Origin: Gemmatimonadales bacterium | GTDB taxonomy: Bacteria; Gemmatimonadota; Gemmatimonadetes; Palauibacterales; Palauibacteraceae | NCBI GenBank assembly: GCA_030608825.1 | Contig: JAUWDL010000128.1 | Span: 1 to 5,193 of the forward strand | Direction: 5' to 3' | Length of the DNA stretch: 5,193 nt | Part shown: positions 1 to 5,193 of the stretch, in pieces | How positions within the stretch are numbered: position 1 is the first letter of the stretch | Layout: each line of letters starts with the position of its first letter | The notes under the pieces: generated by a model | Database searches by the model: none | The model's input: only the letters and a program-made list of their open reading frames with translations | Told to the model about the DNA's origin: nothing | Made by a program: the position numbers and the translations under genes

Positions 1-903
1 GCTGCCGCCGCGTGGCCAAACAACCCATTGGTGGATATGCGAGCCGGGGCGCATGCCGTCGCGGAGGGCCGCTACGACGAAGCGCGCTCCCGTTACGAGG
101 CGGCCCGGGCCAAGGAATCGGGCAGTTTGGCCCGACAGGCCGACGTCGAGAGGCGGCTCGCCAGCGTCGATGCCATCGAAGGGAAGCTGCAGGCTGCGCG
201 AAGGCGACAGGCTGTGGCGCTCGATCTCGATCGGGAGCGGAGTCTCGGTGCCGAGTACCTGGCCGACGCCGCCTGGGCCGTCAGGCTGTCAGGGGCGCTG
301 GCCGTGGATCAGGACCTCGCGCTCGACGGCCTTGCCGCGGCGCTCGACGAGTACACGCTGGAAAGCCTGGATCCCCTCGACCGCCCTTATGCGGCTCTGG
401 CCGTGGCCTATGCCGCCGCCGGGCAAGCCTCGAAAGCCGATGAGATGGTCGAGGCTCTCGAGGCGGAGGTCGCGCCGGATCTCAGGGTCGACCTCGTTCT
501 CGACTGGCCGCTGCTGGCGCGCGGATACATCGCGCTGGAGGGGGGCAGCTACGATGCGGCGATCGACTACTTGAGCGGTCTGACCCGAGGACTCTGCCGG
601 CTGTGTGGCGTCTTCGAGCTCGCCCGGGCCTACGACCTGGGAGGCCAGGTCGACTCCGCGGTCGCGACGTACGAGCGCTACGCAAACACGCCTTGGGCCG
701 GCTCCTGGCGGACCGATCCGTTCGGTCTCGCTCCCGCGCTCGAACGCTTGGGTCAGCTCTACGACGAGCGCGAAGAATGGGAGAAGGCGTCCGGGTACTA
801 CGCCCGCTTCGTGGAGCTCTGGAAGGATGCCGATCCCGAGCTCCTGCCGCGGGTCCAAGCCGCACAGCGCCGGCTCGACGAGATCTTCGCTCAGCAAGGT
901 TGA
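1..903 (+). CDS. TPR-repeat protein, C-terminal part (5' end outside window)
   Basis: The frame is open from the first base to a TGA at 901-903, giving 300 residues with no stop upstream, so the true start most likely lies outside the window; the TTG, GTG and ATG codons at 28-39 have no good ribosome site and are probably internal. The protein is alanine-rich and helical, with TPR-like helix pairs at about residues 13-36 (AEGRYDEARSRYEAA), 130-155, 171-193 (ALEGGSYDAAIDYL), 204-228 (LARAYDLGGQVDSAVATYERY) and 244-273 (LGQLYDEREEWEKASGYYARF). TPR arrays serve as protein-protein interaction scaffolds. A CRLC motif (C199, C202) sits between two repeats. From memory, the ending ELWKDADPEL followed by a basic helix is common at the C-terminus of Gemmatimonadota proteins that carry a protein kinase or a winged-helix transcriptional domain in front of TPRs; whichever domain is present here cannot be seen. 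No membrane segment is visible in this part. The next gene starts 58 bp downstream. Confidence 0.85.
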   Translation, partial: AAAAWPNNPLVDMRAGAHAVAEGRYDEARSRYEAARAKESGSLARQADVERRLASVDAIEGKLQAARRRQAVALDLDRERSLGAEYLADAAWAVRLSGALAVDQDLALDGLAAALDEYTLESLDPLDRPYAALAVAYAAAGQASKADEMVEALEAEVAPDLRVDLVLDWPLLARGYIALEGGSYDAAIDYLSGLTRGLCRLCGVFELARAYDLGGQVDSAVATYERYANTPWAGSWRTDPFGLAPALERLGQLYDEREEWEKASGYYARFVELWKDADPELLPRVQAAQRRLDEIFAQQG

Positions 904-947
904 TCTCGAATCGCGCCGTAGCACTTGGTCCCCCGACCCCTAGCCAA

Positions 948-955
948 TAAGGAGG
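948..955 (+). promoter_or_regulatory. Strong Shine-Dalgarno sequence for the small membrane protein
   Basis: TAAGGAGG is a near-perfect anti-16S match ending 6 nt before the ATG at 962. It is the best ribosome-binding site in the window and fixes the start of the downstream gene. It suggests efficient translation that does not depend on coupling to the TPR gene. Confidence 0.8.
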
Positions 956-961
956 CACGCC

Positions 962-1345
962 ATGACCCAGGACAAGCCGCTCAGAATCGCGCTGCTCATC
1001 GTGGGCCTCATCTTCCTGGTCGGCCTCCTCCCGCTGACGATCGTCTGGCCGGCCGGCTTCATGTGGGAGCCCCGCCAGTCGGAGTACGAGCAGATGATCA
1101 TCGGCGTCTACGCCGTGCTCGGCATCTTCCTCATCATCGCGTCCCGCGACCCGGCCGCGAACCGCAGCCTGATCTGGTTCACCGTGTGGTCCAGCCTGAT
1201 CCATGGCTTGATCATGCTGGCTCAGGCCCTTCGAGACCCCGTGGAGCGTCCGAACCTCATGGGAGACGTGCCGGCCCTGATCCTCATCGCCGTTGTACTG
1301 GCTGTCCTGATGCGCGGAGCCAAGCCGAGCGGCTCCAGGGTCTGA
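962..1345 (+). CDS. Small four-helix membrane protein, DUF6632-like
   Basis: A 127-residue integral membrane protein of unknown function. Four hydrophobic segments are visible: about residues 7-31, 42-60 (MIIGVYAVLGIFLIIAS), 70-87 (IWFTVWSSLIHGLIMLAQ) and 100-117 (VPALILIAVVLAVLM). Short charged loops connect them and the C-terminus is basic (RGAKPSGSR), which by the positive-inside rule favours cytoplasmic ends. The layout, with a W-x-P near the end of helix 1, an IWF-x-VWSSLIHG stretch in helix 3 and a GDVPAL motif before helix 4, resembles the DUF6632 family of about 120-140 residue proteins; this match is from memory. The ATG is fixed by an excellent Shine-Dalgarno sequence 6 nt upstream. 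No cysteines or obvious catalytic residues are present. The following gene begins 29 bp after the TGA, so the two may be co-transcribed. No terminator hairpin is seen on either side. Confidence 0.85.
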   Translation: MTQDKPLRIALLIVGLIFLVGLLPLTIVWPAGFMWEPRQSEYEQMIIGVYAVLGIFLIIASRDPAANRSLIWFTVWSSLIHGLIMLAQALRDPVERPNLMGDVPALILIAVVLAVLMRGAKPSGSRV

Positions 1346-1374
1346 GGCGGGCCGCCGGATAGGTCTCGACCGCC

Positions 1375-2127
1375 ATGACGGAGGAGGAGCGCTCTTCCCG
1401 ACGCTACTCGGAGAAGGAGGTCGGCCTGATCCTCCGCCGGGCGACCGAGTTCCAGCGTTCGGAGCCTTCAGCTGCGGATCCCACCGGGCTCACGCTCGCT
1501 GAGCTGCAGGAGGTGGCCTCCGAGGTGGGGATCGACCCGGCCTATCTTCGCCGTGCGGCCGCCGAGTTGGAGGTAGGTGCCGCCTCCGGACCCTGGGAGC
1601 AACTGTTGGGCGCGCCCATCGCCTTCGTGCTCGAGCGTACCATCCCCGGCGAGCTCCCCGAATCCAGCTTCGAGGAGCTCGTGCCGCTGATGCAGGCCGC
1701 CACTGTCGGTCAGGGAAACGCCAGCGCGGTGGGGAAGACCCTCACGTGGAGCTCGCGCTCCGACACGAACACCTCCTCCCAGCAGGTCCTCGTGACGTGC
1801 CGGGACGGCGAGACGCTGATCCGGGTCGAGGAGCGCCTGGCGGGTTTCGCCGGGGGGCTCTTCGGCGGCCTGATGGGAGGCGGTGGAGTTGGGGTCGGGA
1901 TCGGCGTCGGCGGTGCGCTGGGAACCGCGCTCGGCTCGGTGGCGTTCATGATCGCGTTCCCCGTCGCTATCATCGGGGCTTCATACGGCGCCGCGCGCGG
2001 CTTCTTCGCCGCTCACGTCCGCAAGCGTCGGGCGCGGATGCAGGTTCTCCTGGATCAACTGGCAGAACGGGTAGAGCGGGACGTGGCCGAGCGGACGCTC
2101 AGTCCGTCTCCTCCCAGTTCTCCATGA
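1375..2127 (+). CDS. Conserved-type hypothetical protein with glycine-rich membrane hairpin
   Basis: A 250-residue protein of unknown function in three parts. Residues 8-66 are helical and charged (RRYSEKEVGLILRRA, then GLTLAELQEVASEVGIDPAYL), a pattern like a short helix-turn-helix or SHOCT-like segment. Residues 82-155 look beta-rich (VLERTIPGELP, KTLTWSSRS, QQVLVTCRDGETLIRVEERL). Residues 156-210 form a very glycine-rich hydrophobic stretch (GGLFGGLMGGGGVGVGIGVG, then VAFMIAFPVAIIGASYG) that fits two packed transmembrane helices. A basic HVRKRRAR follows, then an amphipathic helix (VLLDQLAERVERDVAER) and a low-complexity tail SPSPPSSP. There is no signal peptide, so both ends are probably cytoplasmic. 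Similar three-part proteins are, as I remember, frequent in Gemmatimonadota without an assigned role. The ATG has only a weak ribosome site (AGG, about 11 nt away). The last 29 bases overlap the opposing VKOR gene. Confidence 0.85.
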   Translation: MTEEERSSRRYSEKEVGLILRRATEFQRSEPSAADPTGLTLAELQEVASEVGIDPAYLRRAAAELEVGAASGPWEQLLGAPIAFVLERTIPGELPESSFEELVPLMQAATVGQGNASAVGKTLTWSSRSDTNTSSQQVLVTCRDGETLIRVEERLAGFAGGLFGGLMGGGGVGVGIGVGGALGTALGSVAFMIAFPVAIIGASYGAARGFFAAHVRKRRARMQVLLDQLAERVERDVAERTLSPSPPSSP

Positions 2128-3343
2128 AGCGTCGATCCGTACCCTCCGCCTCGTCCACCAGGGCCTGGAAGATCGCGCGAAGCTGCGCGTAGGGCAGGGT
2201 ACCGATGATCATCCGGTTGTTGATGATCATCGTCGGGGTCGACCGGATGCCGTGGGCGAACTCCGCCGATGTCCTCCCGTACTCCCGCCCCGTCTCGATC
2301 ATCCGGTGCACGAGTGCGTGCGTCACGGAGTCTTCTGCCGCCGCTTCAACGCCATGCCGCCGGCTCAGCTCCCGTCTCCACTCGGCGCTGGTCTTGGCCA
2401 ACTGGAAGTTCTCGAAGATCTCGTCGTGGATCTCCAGGAAGAGATCGGGATCGTAGGCGGCCACATAGGACAGCTCGCAGGCACCGGGATGGAGATCCTT
2501 GTCCACGACGTCGTTGCAGCGGGCCTCCAGGGGGAAGAACTGGAAGGCGATGTTCAGCTTGCCCGCGAACTCCTCTTCGAGCTTGGCGAGCTGCTCCGAC
2601 AGGAAGCGACAATCCGGGCAGAGCAGGTCGGCGTACTCGACGATCCGGATCGGAGCGTCATCGAACCGATCCGTCGATCGAGCCGTCCGGTAAGGCGATA
2701 TGAAGCTGGGCCAGGGCACGGGCTCGAGGCTGTAGAACTGCTCCACCGCTCGCGCGGCGGCGCCCCCGGACTGGGCCTCTCTCCGCGCCTCGTGGTACTC
2801 CGCGACGCCCCAAGCACCTACTGCGGTGATCACGAAGGCCGTGGCGAGCAGCTTGGCCGAGGGTGAGAGCCAGCGTCGGCGGAGTCCCCCGTCGCGCTCC
2901 AGCCCGTACCGCCAGAACAGCAGATAGCTGAGCAGCGAGAACGCGTAGAAGCCGCTGCAGAGCAGGCAGAGGCTCCCAAGGAAGACGACCGAATAGACGA
3001 GGAGCGCGACAACGCCGAGCATGTTGAGCAGCGACAGGGTCTTGTTCGTGCGCTCGAAGCTCTCGGAGGGAAAGACCGCGCCGAGGGCGACCAGCCCGCC
3101 GAGGATGAGACCGAAGAAGCCCACGGGGACGCCCCAAAGCGCCGAGATCGTGGAGTAGGCCGAGGAATCGCAGTTGAAGAAGGCGCCGATGTCGCAAAAG
3201 GAGCCCTCGAAGATCCCGGATGGGTAGTTGGCCGCGAAGTAGTGCTCGACCGTGAGAAGCGAGAAGGCGGCCATCCCGATCCCCGAGGCGAAGCTCAGGA
3301 GTCGAGGCCATGAGAGGCCGCTCAGAGTCAGCGATCGTTTCAC
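2099..3343 (-). CDS. VKOR-DsbA fusion: disulfide-bond-forming quinone reductase with periplasmic thioredoxin domain
   Basis: A 414-residue membrane enzyme that makes disulfide bonds in exported proteins: the thioredoxin-like domain oxidises substrates and passes electrons to the VKOR domain, which reduces membrane quinone (role of DsbA plus DsbB, by family knowledge). Residues 1-182 hold five hydrophobic helices (about 14-35, 66-90, 101-122, 124-146, 163-182). The VKOR cysteines are all there: loop pair C50 and C58, active CLLC C126/C129, plus S64, six residues after C58 like the conserved serine of human VKOR (Ser57 after Cys51). After a linker, residues 230-400 form a DsbA-like (Thioredoxin_4 type) domain with CPDC C242/C245 and a cis-proline motif STPT (P370); C276 and C289 are a probable second pair. 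Start: GTG at 3343 is the only ATG/GTG/TTG between the upstream in-frame stop (3413-3415) and helix 1. Its AAGGAG is 17 nt away, unusually far. Its end overlaps the facing gene by 29 bp. Confidence 0.95.
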   Translation of the reverse strand: MKRSLTLSGLSWPRLLSFASGIGMAAFSLLTVEHYFAANYPSGIFEGSFCDIGAFFNCDSSAYSTISALWGVPVGFFGLILGGLVALGAVFPSESFERTNKTLSLLNMLGVVALLVYSVVFLGSLCLLCSGFYAFSLLSYLLFWRYGLERDGGLRRRWLSPSAKLLATAFVITAVGAWGVAEYHEARREAQSGGAAARAVEQFYSLEPVPWPSFISPYRTARSTDRFDDAPIRIVEYADLLCPDCRFLSEQLAKLEEEFAGKLNIAFQFFPLEARCNDVVDKDLHPGACELSYVAAYDPDLFLEIHDEIFENFQLAKTSAEWRRELSRRHGVEAAAEDSVTHALVHRMIETGREYGRTSAEFAHGIRSTPTMIINNRMIIGTLPYAQLRAIFQALVDEAEGTDRRFMENWEETD

Positions 3344-3360
3344 GGCAGCGCGGATTCCGG

Positions 3361-3366
3361 CTCCTT
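3361..3366 (-). promoter_or_regulatory. Distant Shine-Dalgarno-like AAGGAG upstream of the VKOR-DsbA gene
   Basis: Read on the minus strand, AAGGAG lies 17 nt before the GTG at 3343, against a usual gap of about 5-9 nt. A weaker GGAA (3355-3358) is 11 nt away. No ATG, GTG or TTG in frame lies closer to AAGGAG, so either spacing is loose, a weak site is used, or translation begins at a non-standard codon. Confidence 0.4.
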
Positions 3367-3455
3367 GTAGCGTGTGGTCGGGCCGTCTAATCCTACCGGC
3401 AGATACGGCTTTTCACCACAGCCTTAGCCGAGATGCTCCCGACTGACATACCTTC

Positions 3456-3471
3456 CCTAGCCTGCTAGGCT
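3456..3471. repeat. Short inverted repeat in the divergent intergenic region
   Basis: Two overlapping symmetric readings are possible: CCTAG-CCTG-CTAGG (3456-3469) and AGCCT-GCT-AGGCT (3459-3471). Each has perfect 5 bp arms. It sits 112 bp before the VKOR start and 83 bp before the plus-strand gene, so it could be an operator half-site pair. It is short enough to occur by chance, and no U-tract follows that would make it a terminator. Confidence 0.3.
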
Positions 3472-3543
3472 CGTTTAGCGTTTCGCCGTGCGCCGACGCT
3501 TGCTGCTCTCTTGTTGGAGGCCGTCGAGACACCCACTCAGATC

Positions 3544-3547
3544 GGAG
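3544..3547 (+). promoter_or_regulatory. Shine-Dalgarno site of the 246-residue hypothetical gene
   Basis: GGAG ends 7 nt before the ATG at 3555, a normal spacing. It supports this ATG as the start. Confidence 0.6.
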
Positions 3548-3554
3548 TAGGTTC

Positions 3555-4295
3555 ATGTCCATCGTTTCCCGCTGCCATGGTCGTGTCGATCTGGGCGAGC
3601 TTCCGAACGAAGCACGAGCTCGTCTCGCCTCGATCCCCGGAGAGTGGCTCGAGTACGATCCCGAATCAGGCGCCGTCCTGGTCCGCCACGTCCAACCGAC
3701 CGACGCTCCGGTCCTCGCCGCGACCGCCAGCGAGTTGGTTCGAATCCTGGATGAGATCCCCTACGATCTCCAGACCCGGATCCCGGGTGGCGATCTCTTC
3801 GTCCGTACGGAGGAAACGGAGCAGTTGGTTCGCCTGCGGGTGACAGCCGGCGGCGCCCTGCACATCCGCTGGGCGCACCCGGGATACGACGGCGCGCTGC
3901 AGCGGCCCTACTCCGACGGTCACGAGATCGCGGTCGAATCGTTCGAGCAGCGGCTCAACGGTAGCATCGAGCTCGGTGCCGCAGATCCGACGGCAGCGGC
4001 GAGCGCGCTTCAGGATCTGGCGGACACCTTCGAGGGCCTCTACCCGGAGGGCGATTTCAGAGCCGAGGCCGCTTCCGACGGAACCGTCCGCGTGGCGTTG
4101 AGCGAGGTGAACCTGGATGCCATGCTCCTCATCGAGCGACTGCAGGCGCTGGCCGAGCCGCGAAGCCTGCGCGGCTGGCTGGATGTAAGCTCCTTCGAAG
4201 ACGCCGCCCCCGAGCATCTCGCCCGAGTGCTGTTCAAGAAGGGCGAGATCTGGGTGCAGCATCCCCTGCTCTGGTCGGATCCCCCGAAGGCGTGA
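3555..4295 (+). CDS. Hypothetical soluble protein upstream of acyl-CoA dehydrogenase
   Basis: A 246-residue protein that I do not recognise as a named family. It has no signal peptide or membrane helix and is acidic, so it is probably cytoplasmic. The N-terminal half (residues 1-108) alternates predicted strands and helices: a start SIVSRCHGRVDLGELP, then GEWLEYDPESGAVLVRHVQP, a helix APVLAATASELVRILDEIP, then IPGGDLFVRTEE and a strand LVRLRVTAGGALHIRWAHPG. The second half has helices around 141-160 and 186-199 and strands VRVALSEVNL and SLRGWLDVSSF. It ends KKGEIWVQHPLLWSDPPKA. The only cysteine is C7, and no nucleotide-binding loop or metal motif stands out. From memory, similar uncharacterised proteins occur in Gemmatimonadota. 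It has a good ribosome site, a divergent promoter region behind it, and only 13 bp to the acyl-CoA dehydrogenase, so the two are probably one transcript. A role in acyl-CoA metabolism would be inference from position only. Confidence 0.85.
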   Translation: MSIVSRCHGRVDLGELPNEARARLASIPGEWLEYDPESGAVLVRHVQPTDAPVLAATASELVRILDEIPYDLQTRIPGGDLFVRTEETEQLVRLRVTAGGALHIRWAHPGYDGALQRPYSDGHEIAVESFEQRLNGSIELGAADPTAAASALQDLADTFEGLYPEGDFRAEAASDGTVRVALSEVNLDAMLLIERLQALAEPRSLRGWLDVSSFEDAAPEHLARVLFKKGEIWVQHPLLWSDPPKA

Positions 4296-4297
4296 GG
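4294..4297 (+). promoter_or_regulatory. Probable ribosome site of the acyl-CoA dehydrogenase, overlapping the upstream stop codon
   Basis: GAGG shares two bases with the TGA (4293-4295) that ends the preceding gene. It lies 11 nt from the ATG at 4309 and 8 nt from the adjacent in-frame GTG at 4306, so spacing slightly favours GTG while family N-termini (MDYFLTEEQ) favour ATG. The overlap suggests coupled translation. Confidence 0.45.
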
Positions 4298-4308
4298 TCC
4301 TCGACGTG

Positions 4309-5193
4309 ATGGACTACTTCCTCACGGAGGAGCAGGAGGCGATCCGCGAGCTGGCGCGCGCGATTGCCGACAACGAGATCCGGCCGGTCGCGGCCGAGTA
4401 CGACCGCACCGGCGACTTCCCGTGGCCGGTCGTCGAGAAGATGGCGCAGTCGGACCTGTTCGGCGTCTTCATCGATGAGAAGTACGGGGGGCTCGGCGAT
4501 GAGACCGCGACCATGAACCTGGTGCTCGTGACCGAGGAGTTCTCGAAAGCCTGCGGCGGGATCGCGCTCGCCTTCGCCAGCACGGCGCTGGGCGCGATGC
4601 CGATTCTCCTTGGCGGGAGCGAGGAACAGAAGCAGCGTTTCCTCCCGGACATAGCGGCGGGACGGCGTCTCGCCGGCTTCGCCCTCACCGAGCCGCAGGC
4701 CGGGTCCGACGCCGGCGCGATTCGCACGACCGCGATCCGGGACGGCGATCACTACGTGCTGAACGGACTCAAGCAGTGGATCACCAACGGCGGGGAAGCC
4801 GAGATATACACGGTGATCGTGCTCACGAACCCCGACAAGGGTCCGCGCGGTGCGAGCACGCTCGTAGTGGAGAAGGGGACCCCCGGCTTCAGCTTCGGCA
4901 AGACGGAAGACAAGATGGGGATCCGGGCCTCGGCCACGCGCGAGCTCGTCTTCGAGGACTGCCGGGTGCCTGCCGAGAACCTGATCGGCCGCGAGGGCAC
5001 GGGCTTCATCACGGCGATGCGGACCTTCGATGCTTCGCGGCCCGGCGTCGCGGCGCAGGCGCTGGGGATGGCCCAGGGAGCGCTCGACCTTGCCGTCGAC
5101 TGGGCGTGCGAGCGAAAGCAGTTCGGCTCGAGGGTCTCCGCCTTTCAGGGCCTCCGGTTCCTGCTGGCCGACATGGCCACGAAGGTGGAGGCG
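4309..5193 (+). CDS. Acyl-CoA dehydrogenase, N-terminal 295 residues (3' end outside window)
   Basis: A flavoenzyme that introduces the alpha-beta double bond into an acyl-CoA thioester and passes electrons to electron-transfer flavoprotein, in beta-oxidation or branched-chain amino-acid breakdown; cytoplasmic. Residues 1-110 are the helical N-terminal domain (LTEEQEAIRELAR, FGVFIDEKYGGLG, TEEFSKACGGIAL). Residues 125-137, ALTEPQAGSDAGA, fit the first acyl-CoA dehydrogenase signature that lines the FAD site. QWITNG (156-161) is the usual flavin-contacting W-I-T segment. DKMGIRAS (201-208) and FEDCRVPAENLIG follow in the beta domain, and ERKQFG (268-273) opens the C-terminal helical domain. 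About 85-90 residues, including the catalytic base region, should lie beyond the window, given the usual 380 or so. The frame is intact throughout. The sequence best recalls short-chain or general bacterial acyl-CoA dehydrogenases; exact chain length cannot be read. ATG is chosen over GTG at 4306 by family similarity. Confidence 0.96.
   Translation, partial: MDYFLTEEQEAIRELARAIADNEIRPVAAEYDRTGDFPWPVVEKMAQSDLFGVFIDEKYGGLGDETATMNLVLVTEEFSKACGGIALAFASTALGAMPILLGGSEEQKQRFLPDIAAGRRLAGFALTEPQAGSDAGAIRTTAIRDGDHYVLNGLKQWITNGGEAEIYTVIVLTNPDKGPRGASTLVVEKGTPGFSFGKTEDKMGIRASATRELVFEDCRVPAENLIGREGTGFITAMRTFDASRPGVAAQALGMAQGALDLAVDWACERKQFGSRVSAFQGLRFLLADMATKVEA

Larger units (their letters stand above)
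3344..3554. promoter_or_regulatory. Divergent intergenic region expected to carry both promoters
   Basis: These 211 bp separate two genes read outward, so the promoters of the VKOR-DsbA gene and of the 246-residue gene (with the acyl-CoA dehydrogenase behind it) should lie here. The stretch is somewhat less GC-rich than the flanking coding sequence. On the minus strand, TGGTGA (3413-3418) and TAGGAT (3390-3395), 17 nt apart, are a weak fit to -35/-10 hexamers (3 of 6 and 4 of 6). I found no convincing plus-strand promoter. A short inverted repeat lies near the middle. No coding potential, RNA gene or riboswitch is recognised. Confidence 0.45.

Noticed and set aside
482..1204. Long open frame of 240 codons on the minus strand
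   Set aside because: It runs antisense to the TPR gene and the small membrane protein, its translation is arginine-rich low complexity typical of a GC-rich shadow frame, and it crosses two well-supported genes.
1346..1356. GGCG-GGC-CGCC inverted repeat after the small membrane protein as a terminator
   Set aside because: A 4 bp stem with a 3 nt loop and no following T-run is expected by chance at this GC content.
2089..2105. Small hairpin-forming sequence near the convergent gene ends as a bidirectional terminator
   Set aside because: Stems are only 4-5 bp with very tight loops, there is no T-run on either strand, and the sequence is coding.
2204..2231. Two copies of the 10 bp palindrome GATGATCATC 18 bp apart, with a third copy at 1093-1102
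   Set aside because: All three copies are within coding sequence and arise from ATG-ATC-ATC type codons for Met-Ile-Ile on one or the other strand. In the VKOR-DsbA gene they encode part of the strand after the cis-proline. Codon preference explains them better than a binding site.
2252..2866. Open frame of 204 codons on the plus strand
   Set aside because: Entirely antisense to the VKOR-DsbA gene, whose motifs are unambiguous; no recognisable protein features.
4234..4752. Open frame of 172 codons on the minus strand, with another at 3666-4262
   Set aside because: They are antisense to the acyl-CoA dehydrogenase and the 246-residue gene; compositions are those of shadow frames and no ribosome site supports them.

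Overview
This is a 5.2 kb piece of GC-rich bacterial chromosome carrying six protein-coding genes, the first and last cut by the window edges. High GC, G/C-biased third codon positions and the type of genes (a TPR protein ending in an ELWKDADPEL-type segment, a YSEKEV-type membrane protein, a VKOR-DsbA fusion) recall Gemmatimonadota or a related soil/marine phylum. That assignment rests on remembered family resemblance, not on a search. There is no RNA gene, CRISPR array, insertion sequence, integrase, toxin-antitoxin pair or other mobile-element sign.

Left block, plus strand (1-2127): the C-terminal 300 residues of a TPR-repeat protein; after 58 bp, a 127-residue four-helix membrane protein (DUF6632-like) behind a very good Shine-Dalgarno sequence; after 29 bp, a 250-residue protein with a helical N-terminal segment, a predicted beta-rich middle and a glycine-rich membrane hairpin. 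The close spacing would allow co-transcription of the last two.

Middle, minus strand (2099-3343): a 414-residue disulfide-bond-forming enzyme in which a five-helix VKOR quinone reductase is fused to a periplasmic DsbA-like thioredoxin domain. All expected redox cysteines are present. Its 3' end overlaps the end of the 250-residue gene by 29 bp, tail to tail. Its 5' end faces a 211 bp divergent intergenic region, the longest non-coding stretch here.

Right block, plus strand (3555-5193): a 246-residue soluble protein of unknown function, then after 13 bp the first 295 residues of an acyl-CoA dehydrogenase that runs off the window. The tight spacing, with the second gene's probable ribosome site overlapping the first gene's stop codon, suggests co-transcription.

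The genes do not form one evident pathway: oxidative protein folding (VKOR-DsbA) and acyl-CoA oxidation are housekeeping functions, and three of the other four genes are of unknown function. I see no convincing new multi-gene system. The items most worth checking are the two uncharacterised conserved-looking proteins, the tail-to-tail overlap, and the poorly placed ribosome site of the VKOR gene.
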